From Blasia pusilla (Eukaryota > Marchantiophyta > Marchantiopsida > Blasiales): DNA of 64,000 nucleotides. The stretch spans positions 62,992,001-63,056,000 of the forward strand of contig CM114271.1 of the NCBI GenBank assembly GCA_050084515.1. The letters are read 5' to 3'. Shown piece by piece: positions 55,461-64,000 of this stretch. Each line of letters starts with the position of its first letter. The first letter of the stretch is position 1. The translations under genes and the position numbers were made by a program. Under the pieces are notes generated by a model, which searched no databases, was not told where the DNA came from, and saw nothing but the letters and a program-made list of their open reading frames with translations.

Positions 55461-57307
55461 AAAAAAATTTGGTTTGGGGGTGGGAGGATATCGTTGATTT
55501 CTCATAAGACAATGGGTTGAATATTTTTGGGATATACCCACTACGGATGTAGATGCCTTTGCTCAAGAGCAATTCATATTCTTTCAGAGTGGCATTGGAA
55601 ATAGGCAGAAGAATCATATTTTTATTTGCAATTGGTATCAAGGCCAATTCACGTATAATCTTGCATGGTTATGACTACATCTAGTTGGGGAGTGTTTAGG
55701 TTGAACCATACTTTGGAAAATTTGAAGAACAAGTACACACATGCTGAAAATTTTTGTTAATTTTTTTTTCAAATTTCTGTGTATACTTAAAAAGAGCAAG
55801 AAGTTTTCAAATCTTACTTTAGAGATCGTCATTCGTCACCTTTGGCAAGGCACAACTCAAGTTATCATGCAACATTTCGCGCCTCTAAGTCGAGAAAAAT
55901 TAGATAATGGTAAGAGGTTGTTTCCCATCAAAGAAAAGGACAAAGGTGGAGTTTGGTGATGATGGTAAATATGTCAACACAAGACCCACCTATCTTGGGC
56001 CTTACCCTCAGATTTCCTTCCAAATTTCATCCTAGCATTGCATAATACATGCACTGACAAACTAAGTGTAGAAGTAAGTGTTGTAGAAATTATTTTTGGA
56101 AAGATGACAAAAGTACATTTGACTGATTTTAGCAGCAATAGGAACATTTCAAATGCCCACATGAAACCACTTTCCATTGGATTGTACTACAACTGATCCT
56201 CTAGCACATCTACTTATGAAATGTTCGAATGCCTATCTCTAGATTGCTATGCTCTCTTAGATACAATAAGATTTGATGATATTTTTCAAAGAATTTCTAT
56301 ACTCAAGAATCAATTTATCTTGTATGATGATTATGGAGGTGGGGATACTGTCACATATTCTTAATATCTTTGAAGGTATAACAAGAGAGTCGCAATGTAG
56401 CTAACATGATCTCTCGAGTCTCTAAGGATGATTGAGAGTCTTTCCTCCAATAGGAACTCTGATCAATTGGTATCCTGATGGATGTCCTTTGTGGTTTCAA
56501 GTGACTCTGTTTTGCTTCATGACTAATTCCTTCGCAAATTTTCCAACTCCAATCTCGATATTTCTAATTCAGTGACGCATGCTCATTTTAAAGTGGTGAT
56601 AGCCACTTCACGAAAGATATATTCTAGACAAGAGAACTATGGAAATAAGAACGGGAGATGAAGAAACCTCATGCTTGTCGTGTAGAGATACGAACTCTCT
56701 CAAGACACAATTTGCCATGATAAGAAAGAACGTGGATCAACGAATGTATCCAAACACTACTTAACACCCTTTGAATTTAGTCGTCTCAATATTGTTTTTG
56801 GATGTCATTAGTTACTAGAAGAAAACGATGGTTTTATTATTAGATTGGATTAATTTCATTTTTAGTACTACCAAACCAACAGAATCATATCCTTATCACT
56901 TATAAAGTAATTATAGTCATATATATATGAAATTGATTCGTAAAATAGTATAAATATTAGATAAGAAACAAGATTTAAATAAAATAGGTTCAAGATTCAT
57001 ACTAGATCTATTTCAAAAAGTATTGTTAATGTCGTAAATACTTATTATGAGATTTACTAAGAAGAAAATTTATTATAAATATTACAATTGAACACACATT
57101 ATTGATCAAAGGTAAAAATACTATTCTTTTTAGAGCCTTCAAAGATATGGATTATTTGCATGAGAAAAATAAATTTAGATTTCAAGTTCTATTTTCTTAA
57201 AAGATAAATCCACATATTTCTTGTTTATATTTGAATATTTTTGGTATTTTTGAAAAAGAATTATCATGAATTTGAAAGAAAAAGAAGAAGCATTCACAAC
57301 TAATCTA
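55461..57307. other. AT-rich DNA, no gene recognised
   Basis: Short frames only (for example 55741-55959, ending in PLSREKLDNGKRLFPIKEKD). No recognisable domain, RNA gene or terminal repeat. Confidence 0.35.
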
Positions 57308-57645
57308 TCGTGCGCATACACATTGCTACACAAGATACATCGCTGTAACCGAACAAACACATAGACATGCACGATCCCATACTAACTCATGGCATCCAAA
57401 CAGCGAGACGAGAAGTACCAAAATATCTCTAATTCTCTCTTTGTAAATCAAGTAGATCTCTCATCACATCTAACACCAATCTCTCCATGGTGTGCACTCT
57501 CTCATGTCAAACCAAACCCACTCTCTTAATAAGAGGCTTTGGTTACACACACATGGCAAGCAAGACCATAGCTCCGCCGCCTCATGCCAAGAAGTTCAAC
57601 AAAGAGAGAATGAGCTCTCAAGCTCTCGCTCTTGGAGGAAGGAAG
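57308..57645 (-). repeat. Family A copy, truncated
   Basis: tcgtgcgcatacacattgct, agaagtaccaaaatatctct, aaacccactctcttaataag and gaatgagctctcaagctctc occur in the order seen at 62844-63165. It stops inside the left half of the repeat. Confidence 0.75.
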
Positions 57646-57756
57646 AATAAGATACATGAAGGACGGATAGTCCTTACTAGTAAATGACTTGGTTTGTATG
57701 ACTTTATGGATCATGAGTCATATGAGTCATTTAATGTCATCATAGCTATACGGAAC

Positions 57757-58961
57757 CAAACTTGTGTGTTCATGGGATGGACATGCCCAATAGATCCCCC
57801 GTCGGGGTTTTTTTTTATATTCTAGTGGCCTCCGTATACTAGGGACATAGGAATAGGTGTGGGTTTGGAGTAGGTGAGGTGAGCAAGGATGGAATGGTTG
57901 TGTGGGATATTAGCACTTGCTTATGGGCCAAAACCGATCCCGCATGGCCCATCCTAAGTCCGCAGTGGCTTGCCATGGGTTTAGGGGCAAGGGGGGTTAT
58001 GGACTCCACATTCCCCCCATGCCCCTTTGCGCCTGTCTTGATCCTCCCTTGTTCTGGAGACAAGTAGTGAGGTGCGTGGCATGTAAGGATGCCAGGACGG
58101 TTTGGCAAAGCATGGTGGCAAGGACATGTGGCAAGGCATAGGTGCAAGATTTCTTCTTGAGGGAAAGATGCAGGAAAATTTTCCTACAAGGATACGTCCC
58201 TCCCTAGGATGGACATAAGTTTGCATACACAAACAAAGTCCATGGACATGATTTTTCTCTCTATACGGGTACCCTTCTAGGCATTGGCCACAATGGCTCG
58301 GAAGCCGATTGTCTCATCGACTACGTGAGACGTCAGTACCTATGGTAAGTGTGTTGGGATGAGGTGGCTGGTGGGGTGCACTAGCGCCCTTGTTCATTGC
58401 AATAGGGTAAGGTGTTGAGCATGGTTGAACAAAAATAAACTTTTTGTCAATAGGACGGACTTTTCTAGCAAAGCCTAAGCCCAATCCCACACCCATTCTC
58501 ACACCGTGGCCCACATCTCTACTACAACCCCGCCTGCCCGCCTTTGGCTTGTGACCGCCCCTAGCCTACGCCCCCTGCGTCTGGCCAACACCCCTCCCAC
58601 GTCTAGCCCACACTCCTCCCGAGCCTGGCTCGCACCCCACTTACGCGGGCCAAATACGAGCCAGATGTAGGCCAAAAAAATTATTTTAAAAAAAAAAAAT
58701 TTGCCTCACGCGGGCTAGGTGCGGGCTAAGTGTAGACTGCAATCCATGTCCCTCCCGTGCCGACCGGATGCAAGCCAGATGTGGGCCAAAAGTGGCCTAG
58801 GGTTGCGAGATGGATGCATGCATGGATTAGGTGCAGTGCGAGATTGTGTGCAAGTGCGGAAAGAGTAGGTGCAGGATGCAAGCTGTCAGACCTACATGGA
58901 CATGTTCATCCCTAAGACAGACATAAGTCCGTGGAAATGGACAAGTTTGCGTGCAACCTTG
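57757..58961. mobile_element. hAT-type repeat complex, about 1.2 kb, degenerate
   Basis: The left part (caaacttgtgtg, atggacatgcccaatag) resembles the start of the element at 37958, and the right end gtgcaaccttg matches its terminal repeat. An internal end-like block lies near 58165-58250 (gtccctccctaggatggac, ataagtttgcat), so two elements may be fused here. No matching flanking duplication was found. The interior at 58500-58860 is GC-rich with repeated tagccc/gggcta words. Confidence 0.5.
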
Positions 58962-59059
58962 GCATTGAGGTGAGGCAACGTGCATTGGAGAAAGGAAGAG
59001 CGGAAGGTGTCGGCGCCTCTAGTGAAGACGGCCATCATGTTAATTGATTATGCTTATAC

Positions 59060-59400
59060 TACTAGTATCCCATTGGAAAATTCCTCTAGGAAATGATTCA
59101 ATTAAGAAAACTTCTACATCATTATCTCACAAAACAACTAGAAACTCAATATCCCATGAAGAGATGGTGGAATCTAATTTAATTTTGGCAAGGGATGAAT
59201 TAATTGGCTTCTTTATGGCATAATCAAAATCATGAGGACATCTATAAAAATTTTACGATTGCCTCTATAACATTTGGTTGGTCTTTCAACCCTACAAAGA
59301 ATCCCCATTTTCAAGAGTTATTAAGAACGCTTGCTAGATTCGAGTTTGCATACCTTGGACCCAGTTTAGATCATTTGAAACATAAGGATTTTACTTGATG
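59060..59400 (+). pseudogene. hAT transposase N-terminal (DUF659-like) fragment
   Basis: The 64-residue frame (59204-59398) contains FTIASITFGWSFNPTKNPHF, QELLRTLARFEFAYLGPSLD and HLKHKDF. This follows the pattern I-x-F-(N)-x(3)-N-P-x-F-Q...F-x(3)-Y-x-G-P-S...L typical of plant hAT transposases. The upstream stretch back to 59060 may be the preceding part in broken frames. No C-terminal dimerisation domain was found. It sits next to the hAT-type repeat complex, as expected for a decayed partner element. Confidence 0.5.
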
Positions 59401-61189
59401 CAAGGCCACAATCACATAATAACAAAGACAAAGGGGAATTGAATTTGATGATGACTTACAAGATGGAGATTGTGAGGATGATAAGCCTCCTCTATTTGAA
59501 GATTTTGATCATGATGATCTAAAAGATAACATTGAGAAAGAATTGTGAGCTATGGCAATCTTATTCAAACTCTAGGACACCTTGGGGAAGGAGGTATGTG
59601 AGGAAGACCATCTCATTAATTGGATCAAGGAGAAGCAACATGCCCAAGATTAAAAAAAAAGTGATTGGATCAAGAAGACTGCAGCCGAGGCAAGTAGAGT
59701 AGTAGAACTATCTACTATAAATGAAGATATTCTAGAAACCCTTTTGCAATGATTCAATCCCATAGAAGTTATCAAAGAGTTCATACAAGGGAATTGCCAC
59801 CTCATAAAAGTTGTGGATAAAGAAGCAATTTTTTCTTATGAACCTAGCTTTCCATTAGATGATGATAATAGCATAGAGTTCAAAGTTTTAGAAACTCTAT
59901 GTCATTCTTTGAAGGACAATCAATATTCCATTCCAAGTCAAAACGGAAGGGAAAATACTAGAAAGCCCTAGAAGTATTACATGCTTACTTAATCTTTTTC
60001 ATGTGCTTTTCGTGATGGTCATACATCTTATAATTATTATTTTCTCAATGGTCCCAAGCATTGTTGATGTCAAAGATACACCCCTCAATTTTGTTGGTTA
60101 AACTCTTGCATTCCAACTTTTATTTTTACTACAAAAGTTTGATCGCTCATAAGAAACATTTTCTGTAATGGATTTTTAATTTTTATGTTTATGATTATCT
60201 GACTTCAAATTTTTGGGCAAGCTTTCAGAAGCTTGGAAAAATGAAGCTACCTATTTTATACCCGACATTCATTTTCTTGATTTGGAAGGAAGATCCCAAC
60301 CGGATTTTCCATTGAAAGTTCTATTCACTTGTCTAATTAAGGACCACTTCCAAGTGATTGGTCACATTCCCTCATAATTTATAGAAAGGTTTAAGATACT
60401 AAGATGGATAATGTTGTTGGTTACAAGCCCAAATTTGACTATTAGTGACGTTACCTCACTTTGAGAACTTATGAATGAACTCTAGCAGTAAAATCTACTC
60501 ATGTAGACTCTACAATCTATTTTAATTTTAACCTATACTAAGTTGAAAATTAGAATAAAGAGAAATTTTTGGTAATCAATAGCTTAATTCTTTATTTTTA
60601 ATTTTAAAAATTAATTTTTTTAATTAAAATTTAATAAGGATGAATTGGTAATTAGATTGAATTTTATGGAAGGTTTATATATAATTTTTTAAATTTCTAA
60701 TGAAAGCTCCCAAAGTCTCTCTCATCTTTTTTATCTTTTCTGATTTTAAAATGAAAATTTGTTTTTTAAGGTTCATGCCAAAAAAATTGCTCCAAAAATT
60801 AATATTCAAATTTAGTTGGAGGGAAGTCAATTTGTAGATTTTAATGTTAAAAAAATATGACATAAAAATAGTAAAGATGGTGTTATGCTTGAATATTAAT
60901 CATAATCGATCTTTAAGTTCATTTTGAAAGCATTTCATATATTTTCCCTTATTAGTGGGGGAAGAAAGAATTTATGATTTCCTTTTCCAATCCCTATCTT
61001 TCAGTTAAGAAACAAAAATTCTTTTCAACATTTTTTTCCAAAAAGTAGTTTAAATTTTCCTCTCAACCAACCAAAACTTCCCTCCAATTTTGTCTAGAAA
61101 TTCATTCCCTTCCAAAAATTTGGAGAGGAGTTTGGTTGATGTTTAGAATCTACAACTAAATTTTTCATAGAAAGTCATTATGAGCCATG
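59401..61189. other. AT-rich DNA, no gene recognised
   Basis: 59420-59560 has an acidic chance frame (DDDLQDGDCEDDKPPLFEDF-like) that could be linker sequence of the transposase remnant. The rest is low-complexity AT-rich DNA. Confidence 0.35.
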
Positions 61190-62220
61190 GAAAACATAAC
61201 CTTTGCATATGAGGACATATTCCTTTTAACTTTTATGGGAGGTTTGTTAACCTAATATGGTCAATAATATCAATTTTGAGACCGAGATGACATTCTTAGT
61301 ATTAATTAAAAAACCCCAAAGTTAAATTTTCCTTAAAGGTCCTATCACTTGTATAAGAAACGGCTTGGGATTCTTGGAGTTACAAATGTATGATAATATT
61401 TAGGATCAAATTTCTCCTAAAACATTTAAGAGCTAGATTTTTCTTTAAAGGTATGGGGACTTATAGGAGAAATTACCTTAGGACTTTTGGAGTTCCACGC
61501 ATATGATTATATTCCTTGAAACTTTTCTCAAAGTTTCATTAGCTTTTTTGGACTAAGCTACCAAGTTTGAGCCCAAGTAAATGATTTTCCTTTAGTTCAT
61601 AGAATCTGATGGCCATTTTCTTTGTTAAAGGCTATGACTATAAGTTTGAGAAATGACCTTAGGATTTCCTCAGTTCCAAATATATGGTCATATTCCATGA
61701 AACTTTTCCGGGAGGTGTTTTACCCTAATATGGCATACAATACTAAGTTTGATCATAAGTTAATATTCTTGGTAACCATTAAAATCTCAAAGATAACTTT
61801 TCAATTAGGGGGCTCAACATTCATATAAGAAATGGCCTTGGAATATTTGGAATTCCATATATATGGGAATATTCCTTGACACTTTTATAATGGAGTTATA
61901 AGCTTTTATGGACTACTACTAAAAAAACTTAAGAGCACAATTAATAATATTTCTAAATTAAAGCCAAATTTTCAATAGAGAATTTCAATACTTATCCAAT
62001 ATTTGACCTTGGGATTTTTAGACTTTCTAAAATATGGGTATGTTCCTTGAATTTTTTCTGGAAGTTTTCATAATTATTGACGGAGTCAAATGGGCTATAC
62101 TACTAAGTTTGAGCCTTTGTTAATACTTTTTGTTGAAAATCTAAATTTCAAAGATACGGTTTCATTTCAAGTTTTTAATTAGAAATAATCGATCATTGGG
62201 ATATTTGGAGTTCCAAACTT
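61190..62220. repeat. Degenerate tandem array, period about 170-190 bp
   Basis: Six to seven units share the block ttgg(g/a)at(t/a)tttggagttcca followed by atatgg--atattccttgaaac and, later in the unit, tactaagtttgagc and aagaaatg(g/a)ccttgg. Block positions are near 61210, 61371, 61481, 61665, 61845, 62015 and 62195. One unit (61366-61480) is shortened to about 115 bp. The array has no coding capacity. Confidence 0.7.
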
Positions 62221-62224
62221 ATTC

Positions 62225-62820
62225 ATCCACAAGGGCATAAATTCCCAAAGAAATTCTGGAAATGGCTCTATGCGTCAAATAAATGAGAAAACTAAAATTA
62301 AAAATTTCCCAAATAGAGGTTGATTAAAAATAGAAACCATAAATTTAGTCTTCCACATTTTCTTTAATCTTAGAACGCGCATTTCAAGATCTAAACCTTT
62401 CAAGCTTAGTAGTGCATCAATAGGGACAAGCTCTCCACTTTTCACCTAAATTCGAGGGTGTCAACAAATGTTGTATGAGGATCAAGGATAACAATTAAGG
62501 AAAATCAGTTGAATTGGCACTTCCATTTAGATTCTTCCTCTTTCTTTTCCTCCTCCCTATGCTGAATTTTATCCAAAGGGAATAAACAATGAAATATATT
62601 TAGGAATAAGCTTTAAGTGTCAAAATCATAAAGGAAAAGAAAAATACGGAAATATCCCAGGGGAGGATGAATTAAAAATGGGAAACCAAAAATATGGTAT
62701 TTCATTTTTATTATGATCCTTAAGCCCGTTTTGCAAGATTTAAAGTCTTTAAATTTAGGGAGCACATCACGGAGGATAAGCCCTTAAAATTTGATGTCAA
62801 TTCAAGGGTGCAAGAATATG
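62225..62820. repeat. Direct repeat of about 230 bp, two diverged copies
   Basis: 62225-62468 and 62590-62820 share ordered words: gaaatatcccag-like or aaaaatttcccaaatagagg; gattaaaaatagaaacca or gaattaaaaatgggaaacca; ttcaagatctaaacctt or gcaagatttaaagtcttt; and caattcaagggtgc or aaattcgagggtgt. The copies are about 350 bp apart. Confidence 0.55.
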
Positions 62821-62843
62821 GGGGAAACGTAGGGAAAACCGGA

Positions 62844-63474
62844 TGTCGTGCGCATACACATCGCTACACAACATACATCATTGTCATCGAACACACACAC
62901 AAACACACACGATCCCATGCTAACTCATGGCATCTATATTTAGAGGCGAGAAGTACCAAAATATCTCCAATAAAGTAAGATCCAATCTCTCTTTACACCA
63001 TCTCACACCATAGCTCTCAAAGGTGTGCACTCTCTCTCATCTCAAACCAAACCCACTCTCCTAATGAGAGGCTTGGGTTACACTCACAAGGCAAGGGACC
63101 ATAGCTCCGCCGCCTTATGCCAAGAGGTTCAACAAAGAGAGAATGAGCTCTCAAGCTCTCTCCCTTGGAGGTATACCCCCTTCCCTCTCCCAAGCCCTCT
63201 CAACGGTAACCTATGCTCGCAGGTCACCTCCTTGTCTCTTGATCTGTTGTTGCGGGTCAAGGGCCAATTCCCAAAGTGTAAAGTCAACTATCCCCAACAT
63301 AGAAACTTACCCAAAATAATAAGTTTCTCTATATGGCTCCAAATGAGCTGAAACAAAGGGAAAACCTACTAGGCGGGACCTCAACAGGTCATCCTTGACC
63401 TCATGGGCGTGTCTTCCACTACTCGTGCAGATGCTTTGCTAATCCCACAGATCTATCCTAACAATCGTGACAAC
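62844..63474 (-). repeat. Family A copy, near full length
   Basis: Module beta (62844-62971, from tgtcgtgcgcatacac to atatctccaat) is followed by module alpha (about 63000-63380). Alpha contains ccaaacccactctcctaatg, ctccgccgccttatgc and gaaacttacccaaaat. A second module beta begins at 63475, so the unit is bracketed by two direct repeats of about 130 bp that share about 90 percent of positions by eye. Confidence 0.75.
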
Positions 63475-64000
63475 TGTCGTGCGCTTACACATCGCTACAC
63501 AACATACATCGTTGTCATAGAACACACACACAAACACACACGATCCCATGCTAAGTCATGGCATCCATATTCAAAGATGAGAAGTACCAAAATATCTCCA
63601 ATCACCCCCTAGTTGGTGGTTAGGTCCCTCTAACTCTAGATAGCCATCTATCTTTACCTACCACGACATACATCTCTAGGACGCTAAGAGTAGAAAGGCC
63701 GGGTGCTCATGTGACCCCATCGTTAGTCGCCTTCTTGTCATCCATATCACAGAAAAAGTCAGAATCAAAACCTACCTAGTATCTCCTCTATGTACATCTG
63801 GAACACATCCATTGTTGCCGAGGAACCCTAGTGAGAGGTGGCGTTAGACATGCCATATGCCTACCTCTCGAACATCCATTACAGACTAGCATCGTGGCCG
63901 CACCACAACCAGAACCACACAACATACAACGCAAGCCTACAGGAACTACTGCTAAGCTCGAATCTACTGTATCATCAATGTCATGAAGGTGACATGGCAC
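63475..64000 (-). mobile_element. Ty3/gypsy copy (Gyp-4), 3' end, cut by the window edge
   Basis: It has an LTR-like module (63475-63604; on the minus strand it starts TGATTGGAG and ends in CACGACA, so TG...CA), a polypurine tract (63605-63616), about 170 bp of untranslated DNA and the C-terminal coding end with a complete PHD finger. The rest lies beyond 64000. Confidence 0.75.
63788..64000 (-). CDS. Gyp-4 polyprotein C-terminus: intact PHD finger, partial
   Basis: The open frame enters from the right edge and ends with a stop at 63788. It contains LRCMLCGSGCGAATMLVC, NGCSRGRHMACL and PRQQWMCSRCT, giving all eight zinc ligands (C4HC3) and the conserved tryptophan before the last pair. No stop or frameshift is seen in these 70 residues, unlike the other copies, so this may be the youngest copy. 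It is the natural end of the polyprotein, about 180 bp before the LTR. Confidence 0.85.
   Translation of the reverse strand: MPCHLHDIDDTVDSSLAVVPVGLRCMLCGSGCGAATMLVCNGCSRGRHMACLTPPLTRVPRQQWMCSRCT

Noticed and set aside
61190-62820. Possible CRISPR-like array
   Set aside because: The repeats are long, diverged and contiguous without unique spacers, in a eukaryotic context.

Overview
The window looks like transposon-rich nuclear DNA of a land plant. The evidence is a decayed piece of a CYP73 (cinnamate 4-hydroxylase) gene, a typical plant mix of Ty3/gypsy, Ty1/copia, LINE, Helitron and hAT-type elements, long AT-rich intergenic stretches and microsatellites, and one spliced gene. Nothing resembles a bacterial operon, phage or CRISPR locus. 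I cannot name the species. The gypsy family carries a DNA cytosine methyltransferase domain and a PHD finger, and the LINE has a WSPSGL-type reverse transcriptase. From memory, both would fit a seed-free plant better than a flowering plant, but this is inference.

Layout: 1-1.1 kb is the 5' end (gag and leader) of a minus-strand gypsy copy that leaves the window to the left. 2.3-2.7 kb is a copy of repeat family A (LTR-like). 3.17-3.5 kb is a small hAT-type element. 4.7-8.06 kb is a minus-strand LINE full of frameshifts but still readable from reverse transcriptase to the C-terminal zinc-binding region. 8-15.6 kb is mixed non-repetitive DNA holding four more 3' ends of related LINEs, small inverted and tandem repeats and one copy of dispersed repeat family B. 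15.7-22.1 kb is a mosaic of three broken elements placed end to end: a Helitron helicase (minus), a gypsy copy (plus) and a copia copy (plus).

23.1-30.7 kb is the most complete gypsy copy (minus). Its order is gag, zinc knuckles, protease, cytosine-C5 methyltransferase, reverse transcriptase (palm deleted), RNase H, integrase and PHD finger, followed by a polypurine tract and a short LTR-like end. 31.1-33 kb is another gypsy copy that keeps the reverse transcriptase palm. 34.2-36 kb is a family A copy split by a 1,280-bp insertion with a 5-bp target duplication. 37.5-38.3 kb has a 58-bp perfect palindrome and a hAT-type element with an exact 8-bp duplication. 40.3-40.65 kb is the CYP73 fragment. 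41-46 kb is AT-rich with degenerate tandem repeats. 46-46.6 kb is a palindromic pair of family A arms.

48.31-49.48 kb holds the only convincing host gene: a two-exon gene for a secreted protein of about 303 residues with three spaced copies of an R-x-L-L-R-D-x-S-P-x(3)-W-P-V-like motif, possibly a multi-peptide precursor. 50.68-50.85 kb is a mini-Helitron-like element, 51.59-51.89 kb a second hAT-type element with an exact duplication, and 53.56-54.18 kb the second family B copy. 57-59.4 kb holds hAT-related sequence. 61.2-62.8 kb is a degenerate tandem array, and the right end (63.48-64 kb) is the 3' end of a further gypsy copy with an intact PHD finger.

Apart from the 48-kb gene and possibly a hypothetical ORF near 14.3 kb, all recognisable coding sequence belongs to decayed mobile elements.
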